A DNA stretch of 45,968 nucleotides from Firmicutes bacterium CAG:194 (GCA_000432915.1 HF995206.1:1-45968), one strand, 5' to 3'. Counted from the stretch's first letter, positions 1 to 6,917 are shown. The notes: a model not told the origin generated them from the letters alone. Translations and numbers: made by a program.

Positions 1-5
1 TCGTT

Positions 6-11
6 TGTCAA
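6..11 (-). promoter_or_regulatory. -35 element of a leftward promoter cut by the window edge
   Basis: The minus strand reads TTGACA here, preceded by the same AAAAAAGRTG-type upstream sequence as the promoter at 78-106. The -10 lies outside the window. It looks like the second of two tandem strong promoters firing out of the left edge. Confidence 0.5.
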
Positions 12-77
12 CATCTTTTTTATTTTCTTTTGAGATTTTTTAATCTCATCTCCACCACTTTTTCGCGGTGGAATCTT

Positions 78-106
78 ATCATATCATCCCGTTCGTTCTT
101 TGTCAA
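78..106 (-). promoter_or_regulatory. Strong sigma-A promoter firing leftwards out of the window
   Basis: On the minus strand TTGACA (101-106), exactly 17 bases, then TATGAT (78-83). Downstream are two small hairpins (51-56 with 67-72; 31-37 with 42-48) and then a second TTGACA at 6-11. Tandem near-consensus promoters with a structured leader are typical of rRNA or tRNA operons in Bacillota, so a stable-RNA operon may begin just left of the window. That last step is inference, because the transcript is not in view. Confidence 0.7.
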
Positions 107-157
107 CACCTTTTTTGTATTGTTCTGTCGAAATTTTATTCGACCACAGTCCCGGGC

Positions 158-189
158 GAAAAAAAGGAATCCTGAGCGTGTCAAGATTC
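158..189 (-). terminator. Intrinsic terminator of tRNA-Ser
   Basis: On the minus strand a 9-bp stem (181-189 with 167-175, one G-U pair) closes a 5-base loop. One C and seven T follow (159-165). It starts about 20 bases after the tRNA 3' end. An alternative 7-bp hairpin (181-187 with 196-202) overlaps its 5' arm. Confidence 0.8.
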
Positions 190-209
190 ATTTTCATCTT
201 GATATGAAA

Positions 210-297
210 CGGAGAAAGAGGGATTTGAACCCTCGCGCCGCGTGAGCGACCTACACCCTTAGCAGGGGCGCCTCTTCAGCCTCTTGAGTATTTCTCC
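210..297 (-). tRNA. tRNA-Ser (anticodon GCU)
   Basis: The minus strand folds into a class II cloverleaf of 88 nt. The acceptor arms GGAGAAA (297-291) and TTTCTCC pair over 7 bp with discriminator G at 210. The anticodon loop holds GCT (serine, AGC/AGU codons), there is a long variable arm, and the T-loop is GGTTCAAATCC. The 3' CCA is not encoded. It lies upstream of the tandem leftward promoters and has its own terminator. Confidence 0.95.
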
Positions 298-392
298 TTA
301 CTGCTGAACTTTATCCTCTACCAATATAAAGTTGTACGTCATCTGACGCAAATGTTATTATACATAAGCCCATTTTGTTTGTCAACCATAAA

Positions 393-1097
393 CTATAAAT
401 TCTTTTCAATCGCTTCTTCAATACGACGTTTTACCTCTTCTGCGATCTCATTGGAGCGCATATGCCGGTATTCTTCATAATACAATGGTTTTAAATAGAG
501 CAGCTTTACCGTTACCTGTCTTACGGAATTTTCATCAAACGGAACAAAGGAATTGATCAGTGCACAGGGAACGATCGGGCATTTTGCTTTCTGTGCGGCT
601 TTAAAGCTTCCTCCCTTGAACTCGAGCAGCTTATTGCCCATTTTGCTGCGTGTTCCTTCTGCAAAAATAATATAGTTTCTTCCCTGCTGTACTTCTTTTG
701 CAACCTGATTGATCACCTGCATGGACTGTCTCAGATCTTCTCTGTCCATCGGAAGAGAACCTGTTGCCTGAATTGCCTGTTTTAGCAGGATCACATTTTT
801 TGCTTCTTTCTTGATCACAAATGCAAACGGCTTCGGAGAGGAATAGAAAAACATCAGTACATCAAACAGCCCCTGGTGATTGGGGTAAAAGATAAATCCA
901 TCCTCTTTCGGTATATTTTCCAGCCCATGGATCTCAGGCGTGATGTTGCCCGCCTGTATGGCATGTGTGGAGATCTTCTTTCCGATCAGAAAACCGGGCA
1001 TGTAATCTCCGATATATTTTTTCCCTGCCAGCCATATCCGGTAAAACAGGAATGGTACCAGATAGAGCTTCCTTAAAACCATCATTGCAATTCGCAT
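393..1097 (-). CDS. plsC: 1-acyl-sn-glycerol-3-phosphate acyltransferase
   Basis: The product of 234 residues is a PlsC-family acyltransferase, which adds the second acyl chain to lysophosphatidic acid to make phosphatidic acid at the inner face of the membrane. Acyltransferase motif I is NHQGLFD (residues 73-79, with the catalytic His/Asp pair), motif II GSLPMDRED (113-121), motif III FAEGTRSK (145-152) and motif IV CPIVPCAL (173-180). The hydrophobic N-terminus (about 5-25) is the usual membrane anchor. The start is backed by GGGAG 6-7 bases upstream. It follows the fumarase genes on the same strand with a 183-base gap, where only a small hairpin and AT-rich promoter-like sequence (TTGAAA, 17 bases, TATGTA) are seen, so it may have its own weak promoter. 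Length is normal for the family. Confidence 0.93.
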   Translation of the reverse strand: MRIAMMVLRKLYLVPFLFYRIWLAGKKYIGDYMPGFLIGKKISTHAIQAGNITPEIHGLENIPKEDGFIFYPNHQGLFDVLMFFYSSPKPFAFVIKKEAKNVILLKQAIQATGSLPMDREDLRQSMQVINQVAKEVQQGRNYIIFAEGTRSKMGNKLLEFKGGSFKAAQKAKCPIVPCALINSFVPFDENSVRQVTVKLLYLKPLYYEEYRHMRSNEIAEEVKRRIEEAIEKNL

Positions 1098-1280
1098 TTT
1101 ATTCTCCCGTCAGTATATAATCAGCAATTCATTCCTTTGCTTCGATACTATACTTCTATATATTGTATTGTTTTGTTTCAGTCCTACATATATATAGGAA
1201 GAAACTCTTTCAATTCTTTACGATTTCATACAGATCTGTGGATCTTCACATAGATTCCATATATTTTTCCACATTGTGTA

Positions 1281-1835
1281 TCAGGATAATGTATTATATT
1301 CCTTCACGGCTGTTTCATACAGGTTGTTGCCATCTTTATCGATCACAACGATCGCCGGAAAATCCTTGACTTCCAGCTTGCGGATCGCTTCCGTGCCAAG
1401 ATCGTCATAGGCGATCACTTCCGATGACAGAATGGATTTGGAAAGAAGTGCGCCTGCTCCGCCGACTGCAGCAAAATAAACCGCTTCGTTTCTGACGATC
1501 GCATCTATGACTTCTTTAGAACGTTTCCCTTTTCCGATCATACCCTTTAATCCGAGATCAAGAAGCTCCGGGGCATATTTGTCCATACGACTCGCGGTTG
1601 TAGGCCCTGCAGAACCGATTGGTCTGCCTTCTCTTGCCGGTGAAGGCCCCATATAATAGATCACATTGCCTTCCATTGCAAGCGGAAGCTTTTCTCCGTT
1701 CTTTAATGCTTCCTGCATTCTTTTATGCGCTGCATCTCTTGCTGTGTAGATCGTGCCCGTGATAAGGACAGAATCACCCGCATGTAAACTCCGGATTTCT
1801 TCTTTTATGAGTGGCGCTTGTATTGATTGTTTCAT
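1281..1835 (-). CDS. Class I (Fe-S) fumarate hydratase, beta subunit
   Basis: The 184-residue product is the small subunit of the two-subunit, oxygen-sensitive Fe-S hydro-lyases that interconvert fumarate and malate; L-tartrate dehydratase is the close alternative. The family signature GPTTASRMD (77-85) is present, together with GTIYTARDAAH near 27-37 and YMGPSPAREG near 61-70. Length matches stand-alone beta subunits, equivalent to the C-terminal third of single-chain enzymes. It follows the alpha subunit gene after 101 bases, a wider gap than usual for this pair. The start has a modest AAAGGG site just upstream. Fumarase rather than tartrate dehydratase is inferred from being the only such pair in the window and from how common it is in anaerobic Clostridia. 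Confidence 0.9.
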   Translation of the reverse strand: MKQSIQAPLIKEEIRSLHAGDSVLITGTIYTARDAAHKRMQEALKNGEKLPLAMEGNVIYYMGPSPAREGRPIGSAGPTTASRMDKYAPELLDLGLKGMIGKGKRSKEVIDAIVRNEAVYFAAVGGAGALLSKSILSSEVIAYDDLGTEAIRKLEVKDFPAIVVIDKDGNNLYETAVKEYNTLS

Positions 1836-1905
1836 GATTACCCTTTCTGTTTTTCAACTATATAATAGGAACATCCTTCTGATATTCTTTATTCATGATT
1901 ACCCT
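1831..1905. repeat. Duplicated translation-initiation segment before the fumarase beta subunit
   Basis: The 14-base sequence TTCATGATTACCCT occurs at 1831-1844 and again at 1892-1905. On the minus strand each copy reads AGGGTAATCATGAA, the ribosome binding site plus start codon of the beta subunit. The upstream copy starts a 12-codon reading frame (about MNKEYQKDVPII) that stops before the true gene. It may be a decayed duplication or a short leader ORF. Confidence 0.5.
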
Positions 1906-1936
1906 GTGATATTTTTCATAGCATTCCATGCCTGCA

Positions 1937-2779
1937 TTACAATACCCGTGTGCTGTGTCTGCATACGTGACAGCAGATATTGACTGCAACAGGAAGTCCT
2001 GCAATATGCGTCGGATAAGTATTGATATTGACAGCCAGTGCTGTCGTGGTTCCGCCAAGTCCGCCCGGACCGATTCCTGTTTTATTGATATTTTCCAAAA
2101 GCTCTTTTTCCATTTCTGCCACATAAGGAATGGCAGAATGCACATTTACCGGCCTTGTGAGCGCCTGTTTTGCCATGATCGCGCACTTTTCAAAGGTTCC
2201 GCCGATTCCGACACCTACTACCATAGGTGGACAGGCGTTCGGGCCTGCATCCTTTACAGCCGTTAAAATGGCTGCTTTTACGCCTTCTATGCCATCTGCC
2301 GGTTTCAGCATAAATACACGGCTCATATTTTCACTGCCAAAGCCCTTCGGTGCAACGGTGATCTTTACCTGATCGCCCGGAACGACCTGATAATGGATGA
2401 CCGCCGGGGTATTGTCCTTTGTATTTTCACGTTCAAGCGGATCTTTCACAACCGATTTGCGCAGATAACCGTCTATATAACCCTGTCTGACTCCTTCATT
2501 GATCGCAGCTTCCAGACTACCGCCTTCAAAATGCACATCCTGTCCGATCTCCATAAAGATCACTGCCATTCCCGTATCCTGACAGATGGGAATCATATCC
2601 TGCCCTGCGATCTGCAGATTGTCCTCAAGCTGCGAAAGCACCTGCTGTCCGACCGGGGATTTTTCTTCCTTACACGCCTGCTCCATGGCTGCTTTCATAT
2701 CCTCTGTCAGAAAATGGTTGGCTTCTATACACATTTCCCGGATATTTTTCGTAATATCTTCAACCTGTATCGTTTTCAT
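1937..2779 (-). CDS. Class I (Fe-S) fumarate hydratase, alpha subunit
   Basis: The 280-residue product is the large catalytic subunit of the Fe-S fumarase/tartrate dehydratase family. The likely cluster cysteines are Cys66 (ICQDTG), Cys183 (GPNACPP) and one of Cys269/270 (NICCHV). The glycine-rich GIGPGGLGGTTTALAV segment near 236-250 is characteristic. Length is full and the end matches the family, so the overlapping reading frames nearby do not indicate a frameshift. It is the first gene of the alpha-beta pair and starts 19 bases after the M20 amidohydrolase stop, so the three genes are probably co-transcribed. The usual role is the reductive or oxidative C4 branch of central metabolism under anaerobic conditions. 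Confidence 0.92.
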   Translation of the reverse strand: MKTIQVEDITKNIREMCIEANHFLTEDMKAAMEQACKEEKSPVGQQVLSQLEDNLQIAGQDMIPICQDTGMAVIFMEIGQDVHFEGGSLEAAINEGVRQGYIDGYLRKSVVKDPLERENTKDNTPAVIHYQVVPGDQVKITVAPKGFGSENMSRVFMLKPADGIEGVKAAILTAVKDAGPNACPPMVVGVGIGGTFEKCAIMAKQALTRPVNVHSAIPYVAEMEKELLENINKTGIGPGGLGGTTTALAVNINTYPTHIAGLPVAVNICCHVCRHSTRVL

Positions 2780-2798
2780 AACCTTCTCCTTTGCTTTA

Positions 2799-3905
2799 TC
2801 AATGCATAATTATAGTTTCCCATATCATGCCTGCTTTTTCAAGTAATGCTTCCGGATAACAATAGGACTCTGTGTGGAGCCCGGGTGTTTTCTCTCCTGC
2901 GCCGATCCCGAAAAATACGCCTCTGCACTTTTTCTGATACCATCCGAAATCCTCTGACCAGCGCATTGGCACCGGCAGATATGTATATGGCAGTGCATGA
3001 TCTATGCATAGCTGCTCCAGCTTCTCTGTCAACGCAGTATCATTCACTGTATCCGGGAAAGCATCTGTTTCCGATACCTCCATTGTAATCCCGCTTGTTT
3101 CAGCCTGCTGCCTTGCATAAGCTAAGATAGCCTCAGTCAGCATTTCCAGATCCTCCTGATAATGTGCCCGAAGTGTCAGACACAACCTCCCATTTCCAGC
3201 AGAAATACCAAAATTTTCGGATCCTACCTTCATTTCAATAATGCTTGCCATGGTAAGTCCTTTTTTGTGATCTTCACACCATATAGGAAGTTTATTTACA
3301 ATCTCAGCGATCAGATAACCCGGATTGATCCCCTGCTCCGGATAAGCTGCATGGCTTTGTTTTCCGTGCAGATCCAGAATAAGTCCCTTGGAAGCGCAGG
3401 CAAATACCTGTTTGCACAGCAGCACTTCTCCGAGTGGATAGCCCGGAATATTATGACAGCCATAAATCTCTGAAACCGATTCCTTGAGAAGCACAGGACA
3501 TGCCAGCCTTGCACCTTCTCCCGTTTCCTCCGCCTGCTGCCATAACAGAATCACTCTTTTACCGATCTTTTTGCATTTCTGTCTGAGCCGTTCCAGACAA
3601 AGTGCTGTCAGAAACAATGCTGCACTGTGTCCATCATGCCCGCAGCCATGGAATACGCCGCCCTCTCCATCCGGAATGGCATCCATATCTGCCCTCAGAC
3701 AGATCGTCAGCTGAGGCTGCTCACAATCCTTTTCTTCATATACAGTATACAGGTAATCCGGTGTTTCCACGACTGACAAAGTCGTATAGTTTGTCAAATA
3801 GTCCTTCAGGATCTCCTTTGTTTTTGTTTCCTGCCCGGAAAGCTCCGGCGTATGATGCAGTTTCCGCCATACTTCTTTTGCCAATTTCAAATCTCTGCTA
3901 TCCAT
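2799..3905 (-). CDS. M20-family amidohydrolase / metallopeptidase
   Basis: The 368-residue product belongs to the M20D group (hippurate or N-acyl-amino-acid amidohydrolases), cytosolic di-metal enzymes that release an amino acid from an acyl or peptidyl conjugate. Metal-site motifs are RADMDAIPD (71-79), GCGHDGH (87-93), the QQAEETGEG pair of acidic residues (Glu126/127), CHNIPG (His151) and a C-terminal GLHTESYCYPE. The dimerisation-domain motif HGKQSHAAYPEQGINP follows the first metal ligands. No signal peptide is seen. Substrate cannot be read from the sequence. The gene lies 19 bases upstream of the fumarase alpha gene, suggesting one transcript. The ribosome binding site is weak (GTGAGG about 14 bases before the ATG), so the start is less certain than the rest. 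Confidence 0.88.
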   Translation of the reverse strand: MDSRDLKLAKEVWRKLHHTPELSGQETKTKEILKDYLTNYTTLSVVETPDYLYTVYEEKDCEQPQLTICLRADMDAIPDGEGGVFHGCGHDGHSAALFLTALCLERLRQKCKKIGKRVILLWQQAEETGEGARLACPVLLKESVSEIYGCHNIPGYPLGEVLLCKQVFACASKGLILDLHGKQSHAAYPEQGINPGYLIAEIVNKLPIWCEDHKKGLTMASIIEMKVGSENFGISAGNGRLCLTLRAHYQEDLEMLTEAILAYARQQAETSGITMEVSETDAFPDTVNDTALTEKLEQLCIDHALPYTYLPVPMRWSEDFGWYQKKCRGVFFGIGAGEKTPGLHTESYCYPEALLEKAGMIWETIIMH

Positions 3906-3956
3906 ATAATCTATATCCGCCTCACTGATCTTAAAATATACTGCTGTCTACTATTA

Positions 3957-3994
3957 TATAAAAAGGACTACTATATACATAATAGTCCCTTTTG
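3957..3994 (-). terminator. Intrinsic terminator after tyrS
   Basis: On the minus strand 3981-3993 pairs with 3961-3973 (one bulge and one G-U pair) around a short AT loop, and the stem ends in a run of T. It lies 26 bases after the tyrS stop and separates tyrS from the M20-fumarase genes. Confidence 0.75.
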
Positions 3995-4019
3995 TATCCA
4001 ATTTGGATCACTTTATTTA

Positions 4020-5240
4020 TTATGCGTTTACGATCTTGCGGAAGTTCTTTTTGCCACGCTTTAATACGATACCGTCTCCGATCGCATCCTTTGCAACTGT
4101 CTGCTTGATATCGGTTACTTTCTCGCCATCGATGGATACGCCGCCCTGCTCGATCGCACGTCTTCCTTCGGAACGACTTGCTACAAGACCTGATTTTACA
4201 AGCATTGTGATCACATCTATACTACCCTCTGTAAAATCTTCGTCTGCAAGCTCTGCAGTTGGCATATCAGCGGCATTTCCTGCTGAGAATAAAGCTCTGG
4301 CACTTTCCTGTGCTTTTACAGCCTCTTCTTCGCCATGTACAAGCTTTGTCAGCTCAAATGCAAGGATTTCTTTTGCCTGATTTAACTGGCTTCCTTCCCA
4401 GCTATCCATTTTCTCGATCTCTTCCAGCGGAAGGAAGGTCAGCATACGGATACATTTGAGAACGTCTGCATCACTTACATTTCTCCAGTACTGGTAGAAT
4501 TCAAACGGAGAGGTTTTGTTTGGATCAAGCCATACAGCACCTTTCTGTGTCTTACCCATCTTCTTTCCTTCTGAGTCGAGCAAAAGTGTGATCGTCATGG
4601 CATATGCATCTTTTCCTTTTTTACGACGGATCAGCTCTGTACCACCAAGCATATTACTCCACTGGTCATCACCGCCGAACTGCATATTACAGCCGTACTT
4701 CTCATACAGCGCAAGAAAATCGTAGCTCTGCATGATCATGTAGTTGAATTCCAAAAAGCTCAGACCTTTTTCCATTCTCTGCTTGTAGCACTCTGCACGC
4801 AGCATGTTATTCACAGAAAAGCATCCGCCGATATCACGGATAAATTCAATATAATTTAAATCTCTGAGCCAGTCTGCATTGTTGACCATAAGCGCCTTGT
4901 CTTCACCAAATTCGATGAAACGGCTCATCTGTTTTTTGAAGCATTCGCAGTTGTGATCGATCTGCTCCTTTGTCATCATGGAACGCATATCTGTTCTGCC
5001 GGACGGATCACCGATCATGGCTGTTCCGCCGCCGATCAGCGCGATCGGCTTATTGCCTGCCATCTGTAATCTCTTCATCAGGCAAAGTGCCATGAAGTGG
5101 CCTACATGAAGGCTGTCTGCTGTTGGGTCAAAGCCAATATAGAATACGGCTTTTCCGTTGTTGATGAGTTCCTTGATCTCTTCTTCATCTGTAAGCTGTG
5201 CCAGAAGTCCTCTGGCTTTTAATTCATCAAATACTGTCAT
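4020..5240 (-). CDS. tyrS: Tyrosyl-tRNA synthetase
   Basis: This 406-residue class I synthetase charges tRNA-Tyr with tyrosine in the cytosol. The ATP-binding HIGH motif appears as HVGH (45-48) and the KMSKS loop as KMGKT (227-231). The segment GGDDQWSNMLGGTELIRR near 189-206 is typical of TyrRS, and the C-terminal 60-70 residues (SEGRRAIEQGGVSIDGEKV) form an S4-like RNA-binding domain. The start follows AAAAAGGAG at 7 bases. Expression is controlled by the tyrosine T-box at 5445-5695, and about 200 bases of structured sequence lie between the T-box terminator and the start codon. The downstream terminator at 3957-3994 makes it a single-gene unit. Confidence 0.97.
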   Translation of the reverse strand: MTVFDELKARGLLAQLTDEEEIKELINNGKAVFYIGFDPTADSLHVGHFMALCLMKRLQMAGNKPIALIGGGTAMIGDPSGRTDMRSMMTKEQIDHNCECFKKQMSRFIEFGEDKALMVNNADWLRDLNYIEFIRDIGGCFSVNNMLRAECYKQRMEKGLSFLEFNYMIMQSYDFLALYEKYGCNMQFGGDDQWSNMLGGTELIRRKKGKDAYAMTITLLLDSEGKKMGKTQKGAVWLDPNKTSPFEFYQYWRNVSDADVLKCIRMLTFLPLEEIEKMDSWEGSQLNQAKEILAFELTKLVHGEEEAVKAQESARALFSAGNAADMPTAELADEDFTEGSIDVITMLVKSGLVASRSEGRRAIEQGGVSIDGEKVTDIKQTVAKDAIGDGIVLKRGKKNFRKIVNA

Positions 5241-5296
5241 TTTCGTCTCCTTTTTCGTTTTAATTTATTTTTCTTCTGCTTTCATACTCGAAATTT

Positions 5297-5412
5297 CTGC
5301 CGCTTTCGCGTCAGCCGCACTATCATGCTCTTAAATTTCTCGTTATACGCTCGGTTAAAATTTTCTATAACCTGCTACGCAGGTTATTGCGCCGTACATT
5401 TGCTCCGCAAAT
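5297..5412. repeat. Cluster of perfect short palindromes in the tyrS leader
   Basis: Three hairpins are packed in front of tyrS: a perfect 9-bp stem with a 3-base loop (5367-5375 with 5379-5387), a perfect 6-bp stem with a 3-base loop (5398-5403 with 5407-5412), and a 7-bp stem with one mismatch and a 4-base loop (5297-5303 with 5308-5314). They lie downstream of the T-box terminator. This could be a small mobile palindromic element or a second leader structure. I do not recognise a named family. Confidence 0.5.
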
Positions 5413-5443
5413 ATACGACAATGCTTGATTTTCTTCCTCGCTA

Positions 5444-5481
5444 TAAAAAGAAACCCCGTCCTATTCAAAGGACGAGGTTTA
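5444..5481 (-). terminator. T-box regulated terminator of tyrS
   Basis: On the minus strand 5471-5481 pairs with 5451-5461 over 11 bp with one G-U pair, and is followed by CTTTTT. It directly follows the T-box sequence, so it is the off-state structure that uncharged tRNA-Tyr prevents. Confidence 0.9.
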
Positions 5482-5695
5482 TACTCGTGTTACCACCTTT
5501 ATTCACAAAAGCCTCACGGCTTCTGCCTCATCAAGTACATACATACTCTCCTGTTATAACGGTCAGGTTCCGTCGCAGCCTACTGGATGTTTCGTTTGGT
5601 GCGCAGCTCAAAGAGGTATTCATGATCAGCTTCCCTTGCACCTCTCACCAGCCGGTAACTCTCTGTCAGTTTCCCTGATCATTACTTGTTCTTAT
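5445..5695 (-). promoter_or_regulatory. Tyrosine T-box riboswitch (leader of tyrS)
   Basis: The minus strand has the parts of a T-box leader in order. Stem I includes an AGTAATGATCAGGG start and a specifier loop GAATACC with the tyrosine codon UAC at 5618-5616. The conserved T-box GGTGGTAACACG lies at about 5497-5486, and the terminator at 5444-5481. Uncharged tRNA-Tyr is expected to pair with both specifier and T-box, which favours the antiterminator and allows tyrS expression. Class and mechanism are established; the amino-acid call comes from the specifier and the downstream gene. A TATGAT -10-like sequence precedes the leader near 5694, without a good -35. Confidence 0.93.
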
Positions 5696-5743
5696 CATAG
5701 CCTTATATTAAGCAAAAACATAATAGGAATTTCCTATCCTATT

Positions 5744-5770
5744 AAAAATACAGCAAGTCTTTCGACTTGC
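5744..5770 (-). terminator. Intrinsic terminator of tRNA-Pro
   Basis: On the minus strand a perfect 7-bp stem (5764-5770 with 5753-5759) with a 4-base GAAA loop is followed by TGTATTTTT. It starts 7 bases after the tRNA end. Confidence 0.85.
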
Positions 5771-5776
5771 AATCAA

Positions 5777-5850
<74 letters not shown>

Positions 5851-5880
5851 AGAGTGAGAATTTTCACTCACCACTGAGAT

Positions 5881-5909
5881 ATGTTATCACATTTTATTTT
5901 TGTTGTCTA
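5881..5909 (-). promoter_or_regulatory. Promoter of tRNA-Pro
   Basis: On the minus strand TAGACA (5904-5909), 17 bases, TAACAT (5881-5886). The start site would fall near 5874, about 24 bases before the mature tRNA. A 6-bp hairpin (5852-5857 with 5864-5869) sits in the short leader. Confidence 0.6.
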
Positions 5910-5970
5910 CTACAAAATTTCATATTGCAGGGTTTTTCTAAAATTTCATGTTACATATGACAAAATGAGA

Positions 5971-5999
5971 TTGTCTAACGCATATAGAAATGCTATACT
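5971..5999 (+). promoter_or_regulatory. Promoter of the small toxin-like peptide
   Basis: Plus strand TTGTCT (5971-5976), 17 bases, TATACT (5994-5999). The transcript would start near 6006, leaving a leader of about 42 bases. In that leader 6015-6023 can pair with 6030-6037 (8 bp, one bulge) and partly mask the AGGGAGGT ribosome binding site at 6033-6040. Confidence 0.65.
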
Positions 6000-6039
6000 T
6001 ATCATGTTGTCGCATCCCATTCTGGCAGCAGAAGGGAGG

Positions 6040-6070
6040 TGTATTGTTTGAAAATAGTATTTTCATTCCT
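6040..6070 (+). repeat. Direct repeat, copy 1, over the toxin start codon
   Basis: This copy contains the end of the ribosome binding site, the TTG start and the first codons of the peptide gene. It shares the blocks TGTATTG, TTGAA and ATTTTCATTCCT, in the same order and orientation, with copy 2 at 6190-6217; a 3-base indel separates the last two blocks. Confidence 0.75.
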
Positions 6071-6143
6071 ATTTTCTGTTATGGCAGGTGTGATTTGTCA
6101 TTGCATCTGCAAATGGCTAGACAGAAAAGACAGTGACAATTAG
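6048..6143 (+). CDS. 31-residue membrane peptide, candidate type I toxin (Fst/Ldr-like)
   Basis: A TTG-started frame follows a consensus AGGGAGGTG site at 7-8 bases. The peptide begins (M)KIVFSFLFSVMAGVIC, is hydrophobic over residues 3-22, and ends KWLDRKDSDN. This layout, one short membrane helix followed by W-L and a charged tail, is that of Fst-family membrane toxins encoded by par-type loci. Around it are its own promoter, a start region repeated in direct orientation beyond the terminator, a strong bidirectional hairpin and a convergent promoter, which together form the par architecture. The gene is alone on its strand between tRNA-Pro and trmB. No homology search was possible; a harmless small membrane protein is the alternative. 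Confidence 0.7.
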   Translation: MKIVFSFLFSVMAGVICHCICKWLDRKDSDN

Positions 6144-6150
6144 CCAAAAG

Positions 6151-6182
6151 AAAGCCTCGGAGGACGCCACCTCCGAGGCTTT
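6151..6182. terminator. Shared bidirectional terminator of the toxin and antisense transcripts
   Basis: A perfect 13-bp, GC-rich stem (6151-6163 with 6170-6182) has a 6-base loop. It lies 7 bases after the peptide stop. Read leftwards, the stem is followed by TTTCTTTTGG; read rightwards, by CGCTTTGTG. It can therefore end both convergent transcripts, better on the minus strand. Confidence 0.85.
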
Positions 6183-6189
6183 CGCTTTG

Positions 6190-6217
6190 TGTATTGCTTG
6201 AACACATTTTCATTCCT
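6190..6217 (+). repeat. Direct repeat, copy 2, inside the candidate antitoxin RNA
   Basis: This is the second copy of the repeat at 6040-6070, located past the terminator hairpin. It carries no reading frame of its own, so its similarity to the toxin start region needs another explanation, such as antisense pairing. Confidence 0.75.
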
Positions 6218-6227
6218 GTCTGCAGAC

Positions 6228-6256
6228 ATTATAGCATATGTCAAATACCATGTAAA
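6228..6256 (-). promoter_or_regulatory. Promoter of the candidate antitoxin RNA
   Basis: On the minus strand TTTACA (6251-6256), exactly 17 bases, then a perfect TATAAT (6228-6233) with the extended TG motif (6235-6236). It starts just after the trmB stop codon. It is stronger than the toxin promoter, as expected for a labile antisense antitoxin. Confidence 0.75.
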
Positions 6257-6260
6257 CATT

Positions 6261-6917
6261 CTATCTGTAAATAATATACTTACAGATCGGATTGCCCTTG
6301 GCAGAGAATTTTTCCTCATATTCTGTCATGACATTTCCTGCATTTAAAACCGGATCATGGTGCAGATCATACGTGACGGCTTTTTGCTTCCAGCCTGCAA
6401 GCGGGAGCTGGCTCAATGCAAAATCAAACAGATCTTTATTGTCTGTTTTAAATTCCAGCCAGCCGTCTTTTTTCAGAAATTTGTCATATAACGCAAGAAA
6501 TTCCTTACTTGGCAGACGTCTTTTTGCATGGCGGTCCTTCGGCCACGGATCGGAAAAATTCAGATAGACCCGGTCTATTTCCTCTTCTGCAAAGATCTCG
6601 CCAAGCTTTCTGGCATCTATGCAAAGGAAACGAATATTGGAAGGTGCCTTGTTTTCCTTTTCCAGCTCCTCCATTTTCTGGACCGCACGAAGCAGAACAC
6701 TGGAATACAGCTCAATGCCGATATAATTGACAGCCGGGTTCTGCTGTGCCATAGCCAGCAGGAATTTTCCCTTTCCCATGCCAATTTCGATATGGATCGG
6801 ATTTTCGTTACCAAAAATCTGTTCCCGGAAATGCCCGCGATCGTTTTCCGGCTGTTTGATCACATATTTGCTGTTTTCAAGGGCTTCCTCTGCACCCGGT
6901 ATATTTCTGAGTCTCAT
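6261..6917 (-). CDS. trmB: tRNA (guanine-N7)-methyltransferase
   Basis: The 218-residue product is a TrmB-family enzyme that uses S-adenosylmethionine to make m7G46 in the variable loop of tRNAs. The SAM-binding motif EIGMGKG lies at 44-50 and the family signature SDPWPKDRHAKRRL at 122-135, followed by TDNKDLFDFAL. Length and domain order are normal for a single-domain Rossmann methyltransferase. It is the last gene on its strand before the toxin-like locus, whose antisense promoter -35 begins within 10 bases of the trmB stop. The ribosome binding site is poor (AAAGGAACAAAAG before the ATG). Confidence 0.95.
   Translation of the reverse strand: MRLRNIPGAEEALENSKYVIKQPENDRGHFREQIFGNENPIHIEIGMGKGKFLLAMAQQNPAVNYIGIELYSSVLLRAVQKMEELEKENKAPSNIRFLCIDARKLGEIFAEEEIDRVYLNFSDPWPKDRHAKRRLPSKEFLALYDKFLKKDGWLEFKTDNKDLFDFALSQLPLAGWKQKAVTYDLHHDPVLNAGNVMTEYEEKFSAKGNPICKYIIYR

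Larger units (their letters stand above)
6151..6221 (-). ncRNA. Candidate antitoxin RNA
   Basis: A strong promoter at 6228-6256 would start a minus-strand RNA near 6221 that runs through the complement of direct repeat copy 2 and ends at the shared hairpin, about 70 nt long. Because copy 2 is a direct repeat of the toxin start region, this RNA is complementary to the toxin mRNA at its ribosome binding site and start codon, and again at the terminator stem. This is how RNA II of the Fst/par system works. Existence of the RNA is inferred from DNA signals only. Confidence 0.65.

Noticed and set aside
1858..2145. Apparent frameshift or extra gene at the end of the fumarase alpha gene
   Set aside because: The alpha subunit is full length and ends as expected for the family; the overlapping frame is a shadow.
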